The position numbers and the translations under genes were made by a program. 14,119 nt of DNA, from NCBI GenBank assembly GCA_021202245.1, contig JAJQDK010000098.1, forward strand, positions 1 to 14,119. The letters run 5' to 3'. This document shows positions 1 to 7,554 of the stretch, piece by piece. The stretch comes from Clostridiales bacterium. Lineage in GTDB: Bacteria > Bacillota > Clostridia > Oscillospirales > Acutalibacteraceae. The notes beneath the pieces were generated by a model, which saw nothing but the letters and a program-made list of their open reading frames with translations, was not told the origin of the DNA and did no database searches. The stretch's first letter is position 1, and every line of letters starts with the position of its first letter.

Positions 1-3
1 CAC

Positions 4-83
4 GGAGGAGCTAACGCTCCCCTTTGCAAGCTGCAATCTATCGCAAGCTCTGTTTCAAGCGAGCTTGACAGAGCGTTGCTCCG
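4..83. repeat. GC-rich palindromic element at the left edge
   Basis: This non-coding stretch is packed with inverted repeats. GGAGC (7-11) faces GCTCC (16-20) across a 4-nt loop. GCTCTGT (47-53) pairs with ACAGAGC (68-74), enclosing CAAG (56-59) and CTTG (64-67) around a CGAG loop. The outer parts are also related: GGAGCTAACGCTC (7-19) is nearly the reverse complement of GAGCGTTGCTCC (71-82), with one base missing. GCAAGCT occurs directly repeated at 26-32 and 43-49. The pattern suggests a REP- or MITE-like interspersed palindrome. No transposase is visible, and the element may extend left of the window. Confidence 0.4.
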
Positions 84-229
84 ATTTAAATTTTCTGCGT
101 CTGATTTGGCTTTAAGGTAAATTTTATTTGCCCCTTGAAGTAGCTTTAAAGTTAAAAGTCTATATTTAAATCATAGGAATTACCATAATATTTTTTATTC
201 AGCAAATAAAATGCAAGGAGATGACAGGA
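84..229 (+). other. A/T-rich leader upstream of the glycosyltransferase
   Basis: This is A/T-rich DNA without a supported gene. An imperfect direct repeat is present: GCTTTAAGGTAAA at 109-121 and GCTTTAAAGTTAAA at 143-156. It probably carries the promoter of the first gene, but no -35/-10 pair with good spacing stands out (TTGAAG at 135-140 and TATATT at 161-166 are 20 nt apart), so none is called. Confidence 0.3.
215..220 (+). promoter_or_regulatory. Ribosome binding site deciding the GT2 start
   Basis: AAGGAG lies 9 nt upstream of the ATG at 230 and directly abuts the ATG at 221. Spacing therefore selects 230, giving a protein that begins MKNTRIALIPAYQ, the usual first beta strand of GT2 enzymes. 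An ATG at 211 in another frame lies upstream of this site and is not a start. Confidence 0.7.
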
Positions 230-1278
230 ATGAAAAACACAAGGATTGCCCTTATTCCGGCGTATCAGCCGGAGCCTATGATGCTGACCTTGCTGTGCGA
301 GGTCAAAAAAGCGGATTTGAAGCGGTTGTTGTCAACGACGGCAGCTCCGGAGAAACAGCAGAGCTTTTTAAAAGGGCGGAGGAATACGCAGTGGTTCTTA
401 CTCACACGAAAAACAGGGGAAAGGGCGCCGCAATTAAAACAGGACTGTCATATATACACAAGCATTATTTATCTGGCTATGTGGTTGTAACTCTGGATGC
501 CGACGGTCAGCACAGGATTTCCGACGCCGTAAAAATTTGTGATAAAGCCGAAGAAAATCCCGACTGCTTAATACTCGGAAGCAGAGGATTGAATAATAAC
601 GTGCCCTTGAGAAGTCACATCGGCAATGCGATAACCCGTATTGTATACAGGCTTTCAACAGGCCTTAAGCTGTATGATACACAAACCGGACTTCGGGCGT
701 TCGGCAGTCGGCTTGTACCGGAATTTTTGAGTATTTCGGGTGAGCGTTATGAATATGAGATGAATGTTCTTTTGCAATGCGCCCGCCAAAATATACCGAT
801 TAAGGAGGTTGAAATTGAAACGGTTTATTTTAATAACAACTCCGCCTCACATTTTAATACCGTCAGCGATTCCTATCGTGTTTATAAGGAAATTATTAAA
901 TTTTCGGCATCCTCCTTTGTCAGCTTTCTTACCGATTATGCACTCTACAGTTTGCTTATAATCATCACCTCCGGGCTGCCCGGCACAGCGAGCGTTGCTC
1001 TGTCGAACATCTGCGCAAGAATTGTCAGCTCAAGCGTCAATTTTACAATTAACCGAAGGCTCGTATTCAAAAGTCAAAACAGCGTCGCCAAGTCCGCACT
1101 CCAATATTTTGCGCTTGCGGCGCTCATCCTTGCGGGCAATACTCTTACCCTCAGCTTTCTGACTGCCATTGCCGGGATAAATCAATATGTCGCCAAGCTG
1201 TGTACGGAAATTATATTTTTTGTTATCAGCTGGCTGGCGCAAAAATATCTCATCTTCCGCAGAAAGGAAAACGTGTAA
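230..1278 (+). pseudogene. GT2 glycosyltransferase fused to GtrA membrane domain, frameshifted near 305-315
   Basis: The product combines a GT-A fold family 2 glycosyltransferase with a C-terminal GtrA-like domain, an architecture known in Firmicutes and thought to place sugars on lipid carriers or cell-surface polymers. The N-terminus (MKNTRIALIPAYQPE...LLCEVKK) reads in the frame of 230, while everything from FEAVVVNDGSSGE onward reads one frame over. Restoring one base near 305-315, for example a third G in GCGG(G)ATTT, joins them into a continuous 349-residue protein. Visible motifs are VVVNDGS, the DXD-type TLDADGQH, a GtrA region from about residue 222 to the end with about four membrane helices, and a basic C-terminus. 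It ends 1 nt before the next gene. The rest of the frame is intact, so a sequencing or assembly indel is as likely as a real pseudogene. The sugar donor and acceptor cannot be told. Confidence 0.8.
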
Positions 1279-1279
1279 A

Positions 1280-2326
1280 ATGAAACACTTTTTGCTAAAG
1301 TATATGTGGACGATTATATACACTGCGGTGCTGACCACCTTTACCGTGTATATTGCTCTGGATACCTTTGCAATTTCTCAGGTGTATACGGTGGTGTCGC
1401 CTACGGAAAACACTTCTCAGACCTCCGTTTCGGAGCAGGAGAGCGGCACAGCCGATTACACCGCCGCCGATGAAAGCGAAGCCTGTACAGATTCGGCTGA
1501 ATCTGAAGCCGTTATATCTGACAATTCCTACAGTGACGGAAACATTTCAATTACACTGACCGAATACAGAGAAAACGACACGACTGTATACGTTGCCGAT
1601 GTTACGCTTTCCTCCGCCGAATATTTAAAGACAGCCTTTGCGCAAAGCTCCTACGGTAAAAATGTTACCGAAAAAACCTCCGAGATTGCCGAGGAGGTCG
1701 GCGCAATTTTGGCAATAAACGGCGACTATTACGGTGCGCAGGAAAGCGGATACGTTATCCGCAATGGAGTAATTTACCGTGATACGGCGGCAGACGACCA
1801 AGAGGACCTGGTAATATATGAGGACGGATCCTTCGGCATTATTTGTGAGGATGATGTGACTACCGCAGAGCTGCTTCGGGACGGCGCCGTTCAGGTGCTT
1901 TGCTTCGGTCCGGCTTTGGTTGAAAACGGAACTGTTTCCGTAACCGAAAGCGAGGAGGTCGGTAAGGCAAAGGCGAGCAATCCGAGGACGGCAATCGGCA
2001 TTATAGATAATTTGCATTATGTCCTTGTGGTTTCCGACGGCCGCACCGAGGAAAGCGAGGGTCTGTCTTTGTATGAGCTTGCACAGTTTATGCAGAGCTT
2101 AGGCGTTGAAACTGCATATAATCTGGACGGCGGCGGGGCGTCTACAATGTACTTTAACGGTGAGGTCGTCAACAATCCCACCACAAACGGACGAAGCATC
2201 AAGGAAAGGAGCGTGAGCGAGATTGTTGATATCGGATATAGACAAGCTCCGAGCTGCAATGGGGAAGACGGGCGTTGTGTATTTGTTTGCAGTCCTGCTT
2301 TGCGTGCTGTGCGGAGCGGTTTATGA
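1280..2326 (+). CDS. Membrane-anchored phosphodiester glycosidase (NAGPA/DUF2233 family)
   Basis: This 348-residue protein belongs to the family related to human N-acetylglucosamine-1-phosphodiester alpha-N-acetylglucosaminidase, whose bacterial members are often labelled exopolysaccharide biosynthesis proteins. An N-terminal membrane segment (about 11-28) acts as anchor. It is followed by a Ser/Thr/Glu-rich linker (about 40-85) and an extracellular catalytic domain with NGDYYG (147-152), NPRTAIG (234-240), SDGR (252-255) and NLDGGGASTM (281-290). The start at 1280 is chosen because AAAGGA lies upstream (1262-1267) and the reading begins 1 nt after the GT2 stop, implying co-transcription and a shared role in surface glycans. 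The family domain appears finished by about residue 319. The last ~29 residues are read through the start of the next gene and may reflect a lost stop or a small indel. Confidence 0.85.
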   Translation: MKHFLLKYMWTIIYTAVLTTFTVYIALDTFAISQVYTVVSPTENTSQTSVSEQESGTADYTAADESEACTDSAESEAVISDNSYSDGNISITLTEYRENDTTVYVADVTLSSAEYLKTAFAQSSYGKNVTEKTSEIAEEVGAILAINGDYYGAQESGYVIRNGVIYRDTAADDQEDLVIYEDGSFGIICEDDVTTAELLRDGAVQVLCFGPALVENGTVSVTESEEVGKAKASNPRTAIGIIDNLHYVLVVSDGRTEESEGLSLYELAQFMQSLGVETAYNLDGGGASTMYFNGEVVNNPTTNGRSIKERSVSEIVDIGYRQAPSCNGEDGRCVFVCSPALRAVRSGL

Positions 2327-2630
2327 ATACTTCAGTCACGAGGTATTTTCATATTATATGCTCTATGCCTTCGCTTTTCCGCTTGTCGGAGGCGTTTTTC
2401 CGTATTTCTATATGGCTTTGTCGGGCTGTCGGCTGCCGTCGGGATTATCCTATAATCTCTATAATTCCGGCATTGCGGCGCTGACCGTCGGAAGCATATT
2501 CAACGGAGTGCTTGAAATTTACGGCACAACCAATAAGCTTGTCTGCGTATATTGGATTGCAGGCGCAGCGCTTATTATATTCGGAATTATATTCTTTCTC
2601 TTCTCTCCGAAACAAAAGCGCAGGAATTAA
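2223..2630 (+). CDS. Small four-helix membrane protein, unknown function
   Basis: I do not recognise this protein. Read from the TTG at 2223 it has 135 residues; from the ATG at 2259 it has 123. Four hydrophobic segments are clear: VVYLFAVLLCVLCGAVYEYF, a second around YYMLYAFAFPLVGG, a third around SGIAALTVGSIFNGV, and a fourth around WIAGAALIIFGIIFF, with a basic tail PKQKRRN. The ATG has no clear ribosome binding site, whereas GGAG at 2208-2211 sits 11 nt before the TTG, so the upstream start is preferred. It overlaps the preceding glycosidase by 104 nt in another frame, suggesting translational coupling unless an indel is present. Its place at the end of the glycan gene group suggests a cell-envelope role, but this is only context. 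Confidence 0.6.
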   Translation: MLISDIDKLRAAMGKTGVVYLFAVLLCVLCGAVYEYFSHEVFSYYMLYAFAFPLVGGVFPYFYMALSGCRLPSGLSYNLYNSGIAALTVGSIFNGVLEIYGTTNKLVCVYWIAGAALIIFGIIFFLFSPKQKRRN

Positions 2631-2664
2631 AAAACATAATAAAAAATTAAAAAATATTCAAAAT

Positions 2665-2702
2665 GGAGTTAAGCAAATTTATCTGCTTAGCTCCCTTTTT
2701 TT
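2665..2702 (+). terminator. Rho-independent terminator after the glycan genes
   Basis: GGAGTTAAGCA (2665-2675) pairs with TGCTTAGCTCC (2684-2694) over 11 bp with one G-T wobble, around an 8-nt loop. It is followed by C and seven T residues (2696-2702). It lies 34 nt after the membrane-protein stop and separates that unit from the TetR module. Confidence 0.9.
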
Positions 2703-2752
2703 AAATAGGCTTAATGCGATTGATTTTTAATTAAAAAAATTTTTCTAATCGC

Positions 2753-2780
2753 TTGACTTATTACAGCGGAATGGTATAAT
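2753..2780 (+). promoter_or_regulatory. Sigma-A type promoter of the tetR-MATE operon
   Basis: The -35 box TTGACT (2753-2758) and the consensus -10 box TATAAT (2775-2780) are 16 nt apart. A TG at 2772-2773 gives an extended -10, and an A/T-rich stretch just upstream (about 2727-2748) could act as an UP element. Transcription should begin near 2787, just before the operator palindrome. Confidence 0.85.
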
Positions 2781-2793
2781 ATACTACAAACAT

Positions 2794-2816
2794 TTTAGAC
2801 CGACGGTCGGTCTAAA
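2794..2816 (+). promoter_or_regulatory. TetR operator palindrome
   Basis: The half sites TTTAGACCGAC (2794-2804) and GTCGGTCTAAA (2806-2816) are exact reverse complements around one central G (2805). The site lies between the predicted transcription start and the ribosome binding site of the TetR gene. Bound repressor would therefore block the whole operon. ACCGAC/GTCGGT cores are a common TetR-family operator style. Confidence 0.85.
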
Positions 2817-2828
2817 GGAAGCGAGATA

Positions 2829-3467
2829 ATGAGAATAATTAAAGACGCCGATGTTCGCAAAGCGGAAATACTGGATGCAGCAGAAAAGCTGTTTAATGAA
2901 AAAGGATATTCGAAAACAACGATGGAGGACATTCTGTCATTGACCGGCATTGCAAAGGGAACATTGTACTATCATTTTAAGGGCAAAGAGGATATTCTGT
3001 TAGCTATGATTGACCGGGAAATTGAACAGCGTGAACAATCTATGCGCCGAATTGCAGATGACAAAACAATTTGTGCCGTAGAAAAACTGTATCGTGTAAT
3101 TCGATTATTGTCCCAGAGCGGGATGATGTCGGACGGCTTATATGAGAAGGATAATGCCGAACTACACCAAAAGAGCTTTAGCCGCAGCCTTATGCGATTT
3201 TCTCCCATTATGACTGAAATCGTTGAGCAAGGAATCAAAAGTAAAGAGTTTTCCACCCCTTTCCCTCAAGAAAGTGTAGAATTGTTGTTCTGTGCTTCAG
3301 AACTTCATGATCCAAGGGCATTTTCTTGGTCGGAGGAAGTGCGACAGCGTAAAAAGGAAGCATTTTTCTGGATGCTTGAAATTACACTTGGGCTTTCCGC
3401 TGACGCAAAGGCAAAGCTCTATCGATTAGCTGGATTATCGCAGGAGGTTTTTGAAAATAATGAGTAA
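2829..3467 (+). CDS. TetR/AcrR family transcriptional repressor
   Basis: This 212-residue protein has the usual TetR-family length. The N-terminal helix-turn-helix spans about residues 12-56, with EILDAAEKLFNEKGY, then TMEDILSLTGIAKGTLYYHF and the stabilising KGKEDIL helix. The C-terminal ligand-binding region is variable and gives no substrate clue. Ribosome binding sequence AAAGGA (2814-2819) precedes the ATG. The start lies directly downstream of a strong promoter and a 23-bp palindrome, so autorepression is the natural reading. The gene overlaps the following transporter start by 8 nt (ATGAGTAA), so the pair is translationally coupled. The transporter is the probable regulated target, and the effector is probably a compound it exports. 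Confidence 0.93.
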   Translation: MRIIKDADVRKAEILDAAEKLFNEKGYSKTTMEDILSLTGIAKGTLYYHFKGKEDILLAMIDREIEQREQSMRRIADDKTICAVEKLYRVIRLLSQSGMMSDGLYEKDNAELHQKSFSRSLMRFSPIMTEIVEQGIKSKEFSTPFPQESVELLFCASELHDPRAFSWSEEVRQRKKEAFFWMLEITLGLSADAKAKLYRLAGLSQEVFENNE

Positions 3468-5472
3468 AGCAAGAGGAAAAAATACACTTACTTCAGGGGC
3501 AATTTATGCGCCTATGATGAAGTTTATGCTGCCTGTTAAGGCCGCAACATTTCTACAAGCCATGTATGCTGCAGTTGACTTGTTAGTAATTGGGCGATTT
3601 GTATCCACAGACGCTACAGTTATTCAAAACGCTACTGCGGCTGTAGGAACCGGCGGCATGATTATGACATTGATTACCTATGTCATTCAAGGCTTAACCA
3701 CAGGTATTACCGTCACTTTGGGCAGATTTATCGGTGCAAAAGACAGAAAAGGCGCAACACGAACTGTAGGTTCTGCCATATGTATTTTTGCTGTTATGGC
3801 TGTCTGCCTGACTCTGATTATGGAAATAGGCGCACCCTATTTTGCAAAATGGATGAACGCACCTGACGTTGAAATGTGTACCTTATATCTGAGAATCTGC
3901 GGCGGCGGACTTATTTTCATTACAGCCTATAATGGAATCAGCGGACTTTTTAAGGGCATTGGCAATTCTAATCTTCCGTTGGTGTTTGTTGGGATCGCTT
4001 GCGTTGTCAACATTGCCTTGGATTTGATATTAGTAATTGCTGCCGGACTTGGTGTGGCTGGTGTTGCTATTGCCACCATTACTGCCCAGGCGGTCAGCGT
4101 TGTACTTTCATTGATTATTATCAGCCGAAAACAACTGCCTTTTGATGTCAGCAAGAAGAGTATTCGCTTTCATCCCGGTGAAACGAAAGCTATTCTTTTG
4201 GCAGGCGTTCCGCTGGCTACTCAGGACTTTTTGACAAATTTTTCGTTTGTGGTCATCAATTCCGTAGCCAATCATCTGGGCAGTGACGCAACGGTCTGGT
4301 CAGCTATTGCCTCCGGATATTCCGTGGACAATAAGCTGACAGCCTTTATGATGGCTATACCCGTGGCGTTTTTGCAGTCCATGTCGGTCTTTATTGCTCA
4401 GAATGTAGGGGCAAAACAGCCGGAGCGCATAAAAAAAGGTCTGCGCTATATGATTTTTACATCCATTGGAGCAGGAATATTGCTCTCTCTGCTGTGCTAC
4501 TTCGGTGGAAGTGCAATGGCAAGCATCTTCACTTCTGATGCGCAGTCCATATACTATGCAGCTGAATATCTGAAAGGATATGCTGCTGATGCCCTGGTTG
4601 CTTGTCTGCTTTTGATGATGACCGGATATTTTAACGGACAAGGGCACTCTACCTTCTCCATGACACAAGGTCTGATCGGTGCTTTCTGCGCCCGTATTCC
4701 AATTATATTAGCTATTTCCAAAATGGCAGACGCAACACTGTTTCAGGTTGGATTCTTTGGAGCAATGGCAACTTATACACAGTTGATTATCTGTATCTGC
4801 TTTTTCTTTGTGTTTAAAAAGAAGGACAGCAGGAAAATGCAAGCCAGCACTCCTGCATCAGAAACAACAGCTTTACAGCCATCTGTTCCCGGACCGATTA
4901 TAACGATTTCCAGAGAACATGGCTCCTGCGGTAAACAGATCGGCGGCATATTGGCCGAGCGACTTGGTGTGCCGTTCTACTATAAGGAAGTTGCTGCTAT
5001 GGCTGCTGAAGAGAGCGGTCTGCATAGAGAGTTTATTTCCGACATCAATGTAAACACTCCGTCCGTCATGAAGGAACTGTATCTCAGCAATTCCGTTATA
5101 CAAGATGCTGTGCGGGCACAAGATAGTATCATCCGCAAAATTGCCGATCAAGGCAGCTGCGTTATCGTAGGAAGGGCTGCTGATTATATTCTCAGGGATT
5201 ATCCAAATGTGATACGCATTTTTATCTATGCGCCGGAAGAATATAAGGTCACACAGATTATGCAGGAATACGGCGATTCGGAGTCTGAAGCACGGAAGAA
5301 TGTCCAACAAAGAACAGCATCCCGCAGTTCATATTACCGCAGTATCACAGGAAAAGAATGGGGCGATATGCATAACTACGACATAGTTGTTGACAGCTCC
5401 GAAGGAATAGAAAAGACTGTTGAAACAATTATGAATGTGATTACAGGCAAAGTGAGTAAAATTCAAGAATAA
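3460..5472 (+). CDS. MATE efflux transporter fused to a cytidylate-kinase-like domain
   Basis: This 670-residue protein carries two domains. Residues ~1-453 form a MATE-type multidrug/toxin exporter with about twelve membrane helices, including the typical N-terminal APMMKFMLPVKAATFLQAMY and later VGAKQPERIKKGL segments. MATE pumps move cationic drugs or metabolites out using Na+ or H+ gradients. After a linker (~454-478) rich in Ser/Thr/Pro comes a ~190-residue cytidylate-kinase-2-like P-loop domain: ITISREHGSCGKQIG (481-495), FYYKEVAAMAAEESG, and GRAADYIL. That domain should sit in the cytoplasm. The ATG at 3460 is chosen over a TTG at 3451, since AGGAGG (3442-3447) is too close to the latter. 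It overlaps the TetR stop. A typical MATE protein is ~450 residues, so the kinase-like part is an addition. Whether it phosphorylates nucleotides, the drug or a regulator is unknown. Confidence 0.9.
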   Translation: MSKARGKNTLTSGAIYAPMMKFMLPVKAATFLQAMYAAVDLLVIGRFVSTDATVIQNATAAVGTGGMIMTLITYVIQGLTTGITVTLGRFIGAKDRKGATRTVGSAICIFAVMAVCLTLIMEIGAPYFAKWMNAPDVEMCTLYLRICGGGLIFITAYNGISGLFKGIGNSNLPLVFVGIACVVNIALDLILVIAAGLGVAGVAIATITAQAVSVVLSLIIISRKQLPFDVSKKSIRFHPGETKAILLAGVPLATQDFLTNFSFVVINSVANHLGSDATVWSAIASGYSVDNKLTAFMMAIPVAFLQSMSVFIAQNVGAKQPERIKKGLRYMIFTSIGAGILLSLLCYFGGSAMASIFTSDAQSIYYAAEYLKGYAADALVACLLLMMTGYFNGQGHSTFSMTQGLIGAFCARIPIILAISKMADATLFQVGFFGAMATYTQLIICICFFFVFKKKDSRKMQASTPASETTALQPSVPGPIITISREHGSCGKQIGGILAERLGVPFYYKEVAAMAAEESGLHREFISDINVNTPSVMKELYLSNSVIQDAVRAQDSIIRKIADQGSCVIVGRAADYILRDYPNVIRIFIYAPEEYKVTQIMQEYGDSESEARKNVQQRTASRSSYYRSITGKEWGDMHNYDIVVDSSEGIEKTVETIMNVITGKVSKIQE

Positions 5473-5516
5473 TTAAAAGTTAAAACGGACTGATGCAAAT
5501 AAAGCTTTTTAAAATC

Positions 5517-5545
5517 TTGCTAATTCAGCTTAATAATGTTAGAAT
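5517..5545 (+). promoter_or_regulatory. Promoter of rlmD
   Basis: TTGCTA (5517-5522) and TAGAAT (5540-5545) are 17 nt apart. TG at 5537-5538 adds an extended -10. This is the best promoter-like pair in the 115-nt gap between the MATE fusion gene and rlmD. No clear terminator is seen in that gap, so some read-through from the MATE operon is possible. Confidence 0.55.
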
Positions 5546-5587
5546 GTAACCGAGTCAAAAATCGTTTTCGCTATGAAAGGATACACA

Positions 5588-6760
5588 ATGAGCAACAGCA
5601 AGGAAAATATAAAAAACGGAAGCTGTCCGGTATATAAAAAATGCGGAGGCTGTCAGCTGCAAAATCTTACATACGGCGAACAGCTTAAATTTAAACAGAA
5701 CAAGGTTGAAAGATTGTTAAAGCAATTTTGCAGGGTTGAGCCGATTATAGGAATGGATAATCCCTATCACTACCGCAACAAGGTTCAGGCGGCGTTTCGC
5801 ACCGACAGAAGCGGAAGGGTTATTTCCGGAGTTTATCAGTCGGGAACCCACCGCATTATCGGAATTGATAGTTGTCAGACAGAGGATGTGACCGCCGACA
5901 AAATCATTGTTGCGGTGCGCAGGCTTTTGCCGTCCTTTAAGCTGACCACCTATAACGAGGTCACGGGAAAGGGCTGTTTGCGGCACGTCCTTGTTAAGCG
6001 AGGCTTTTCCACCGGTCAGGTTATGCTTGTGCTTGTTACGGGCACCCCTGTTTTTCCGTCGAAAAACAACTTTGTAAAAGCTATTTTAAAGCAGTTTCCC
6101 GAAATAACTACAATTGTTCAGAATATAAATCCCTACAGCACCAATCTTGTTTTGGGCAATAATCAAAAGGTGCTTTACGGCAAAGGCTATATTGAGGATG
6201 TTTTGTGTGAGTGCAGGTTTCGTATTTCACCCAAGAGCTTTTATCAGATTAACCCTGTTCAAACAGAAACACTCTACGCCAAGGCAATCGAGCTTGCCGG
6301 CTTAAAGGGTGATGAAACCGTGCTTGACGCTTACTGCGGAATCGGCACAATCGGCATTGTTGCCGCAAAGCACGGCGCAGGCAGAGTAATCGGCGTTGAG
6401 CTTAACCCCGATGCGGTGCGTAATGCAATCGTCAACGCCCGTGCGAATAATCTGAAAAACATCAGATTTTTTAAGGGCGATGCCGGCGAGTTTATGAGCG
6501 AAGCGGCGCAGGAGGATGAAAAGCCCGATGTAGTTTTTATGGACCCTCCGAGAGCAGGCAGTGACAGGCGCTTTCTCGATTCACTGATTAAAATGTCGCC
6601 CGAACGGGCGATTTATATTTCCTGCAACCCCGAAACACTCGCCCGTGACCTCAATTATTTGACGGAAAACTCCGACTGCATTGTACAAAAAATCCACCCC
6701 GTAGATATGTTCCCCCACACCTCCCATATTGAGTGCGTGACTTTGATTACAAGAAAATAA
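5588..6760 (+). CDS. rlmD: 23S rRNA (uracil-C5)-methyltransferase RlmD-like, TRAM-less
   Basis: The protein uses S-adenosylmethionine to methylate carbon 5 of a uridine in 23S rRNA (position 1939 for E. coli RlmD/RumA). All key parts of the family are visible in 390 residues. The [4Fe-4S] cysteines are C13-X5-C19-X2-C22 with C96. The SAM-binding loop is DAYCGIGTIG (247-256), followed by FMDPPRAG (317-324). The nucleophile is C346 in SCNPETLARDL, and the catalytic Glu is E382 near the C-terminus. E. coli RlmD has an N-terminal TRAM RNA-binding domain; here the protein begins almost directly at the cluster, as in many short Clostridia homologues. The ATG at 5588 is chosen because AAAGG (5576-5580) lies 7 nt upstream; the ATG at 5573 has no such site. 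A related RlmCD- or TrmA-type specificity cannot be excluded. Confidence 0.9.
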   Translation: MSNSKENIKNGSCPVYKKCGGCQLQNLTYGEQLKFKQNKVERLLKQFCRVEPIIGMDNPYHYRNKVQAAFRTDRSGRVISGVYQSGTHRIIGIDSCQTEDVTADKIIVAVRRLLPSFKLTTYNEVTGKGCLRHVLVKRGFSTGQVMLVLVTGTPVFPSKNNFVKAILKQFPEITTIVQNINPYSTNLVLGNNQKVLYGKGYIEDVLCECRFRISPKSFYQINPVQTETLYAKAIELAGLKGDETVLDAYCGIGTIGIVAAKHGAGRVIGVELNPDAVRNAIVNARANNLKNIRFFKGDAGEFMSEAAQEDEKPDVVFMDPPRAGSDRRFLDSLIKMSPERAIYISCNPETLARDLNYLTENSDCIVQKIHPVDMFPHTSHIECVTLITRK

Positions 6761-6786
6761 TAAAATTCATTTACGCAGAGGTTGTT

Positions 6787-7446
6787 ATGTTTGAAGAAAT
6801 TTTCCATAAAAGAAAAATAATTCCCGAAAAGCTTTTGCATTACGGCTTTACGCCCGCAGGTGAAAGCTATCAATATTTTACAGAAATTTTTGACGGTGAG
6901 TTTGTGCTGAAAATTATCATTGACGCCGACGGAAATGCCGATACGTTTTTAACGGAAAAAGCAAGCGGCGAGGAATATATCCTGTACAAAACAAATGCTT
7001 CGGGCACCTATATCGGAGAGGTACGGCAGGCAATTTCCGATATTTTGCAGGATATTTCCGACAAATGTTATCAATCCTCAGTTTTTAAACAACCGCAAAC
7101 TCTGCGGCTGATTGATTATGCTTCTGCCAAGTACGGAGATGAGCCTGAATTTTTGTGGGAAAAGCTGTCGGATAACGCTGTCTTAAGAAGAAAAGACACG
7201 GAAAAATGGTATGCCGTTGTTTTAACCGTGCCCAAATGCAAGCTTGGATTTAGCTCCGACGAAAGAGTTGAAATATTAGATTTGCGGATTCCGCCCGAGC
7301 AGATGAACGGCCTTATGAATCAGCCCGGCTATTATCCCGGCTGGCATATGAACAAGAAAAATTGGTTTACCGTCATCCTTGATAACAGCATCGGCGACGA
7401 GCTGCTCTTTGAGAGATTACATACAAGCTACACCCTTGCAAAATAA
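6787..7446 (+). CDS. MmcQ/YjbR family protein
   Basis: This 219-residue protein has a C-terminal MmcQ/YjbR domain (about residues 105-219). It carries the typical string of features: KLSDNAVLRRKDTEKWYAVV, a VEILDLRIPPEQMNGL stretch, PGYYPGWHMNKKNWFTVIL, and a final segment with the conserved LLFERLHTSY. The first ~90 residues are a separate extension seen in longer Firmicutes members. The domain has a double-wing, CyaY-like fold and is often called DNA-binding, but its role is not established. The ATG at 6787 is preferred because AGAGG (6777-6781) precedes it. It starts 26 nt after the rlmD stop and is probably co-transcribed with it. It is the last plus-strand gene before the converging cluster. 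Confidence 0.85.
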   Translation: MFEEIFHKRKIIPEKLLHYGFTPAGESYQYFTEIFDGEFVLKIIIDADGNADTFLTEKASGEEYILYKTNASGTYIGEVRQAISDILQDISDKCYQSSVFKQPQTLRLIDYASAKYGDEPEFLWEKLSDNAVLRRKDTEKWYAVVLTVPKCKLGFSSDERVEILDLRIPPEQMNGLMNQPGYYPGWHMNKKNWFTVILDNSIGDELLFERLHTSYTLAK

Positions 7447-7449
7447 CAT

Positions 7450-7485
7450 AAAAAATCCCCTGTCTCGGTAATTAAGACAGGGGAT
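7450..7485. terminator. Hairpin terminator between convergent operons, likely bidirectional
   Basis: ATCCCCTGTCT (7455-7465) and AGACAGGGGAT (7475-7485) form a perfect 11-bp stem with a 9-nt loop, 8 nt after the MmcQ stop. On the minus strand it is followed by a T run (complement of A7450-7454), making it a good terminator for the right-hand cluster. On the plus strand the trailing sequence is only weakly T-rich, so it may simply protect the 3' end there. Confidence 0.75.
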
Positions 7486-7514
7486 AATGATTTGTGAACG
7501 CCGCAAAAACTTAT

Positions 7515-7551
7515 AAAAAATCAAGTCTTTTGCACTCAACTGCAAAAACTT
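7515..7551 (-). terminator. Second, tandem minus-strand terminator
   Basis: AAGT plus TTTTGCA (7523-7526, 7528-7534) pair with TGCAAAA plus ACTT (7541-7551). The result is an 11-bp stem with one bulged base and a 6-nt loop. Reading the minus strand, GA and six T residues follow (complement of A7515-7520). It is a diverged copy of the terminator 39 nt away. Confidence 0.7.
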
Positions 7552-7554
7552 CCG

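Noticed and set aside
211..229. Glycosyltransferase start at the ATG at 211, giving a 355-residue protein
   Set aside because: The first ~33 residues are out-of-frame, polar sequence unlike any GT2 start, and the ATG lies upstream of the ribosome binding site that serves 230.
983..1003. Palindrome sharing an 11-nt core with the left-edge element (GAGCGTTGCTC)
   Set aside because: It lies inside the GtrA coding domain, in frame with normal membrane-helix sequence, and the match is short. Chance is the simplest explanation.
4873..5310. Minus-strand open frame opposite the kinase-like domain
   Set aside because: It is antisense to conserved kinase motifs, lacks a ribosome binding site, and has no recognisable protein features.
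5473..5516. Terminator after the MATE-kinase fusion gene
   Set aside because: AAGCTTTTT is present, but there is no stem of useful length before the T run.
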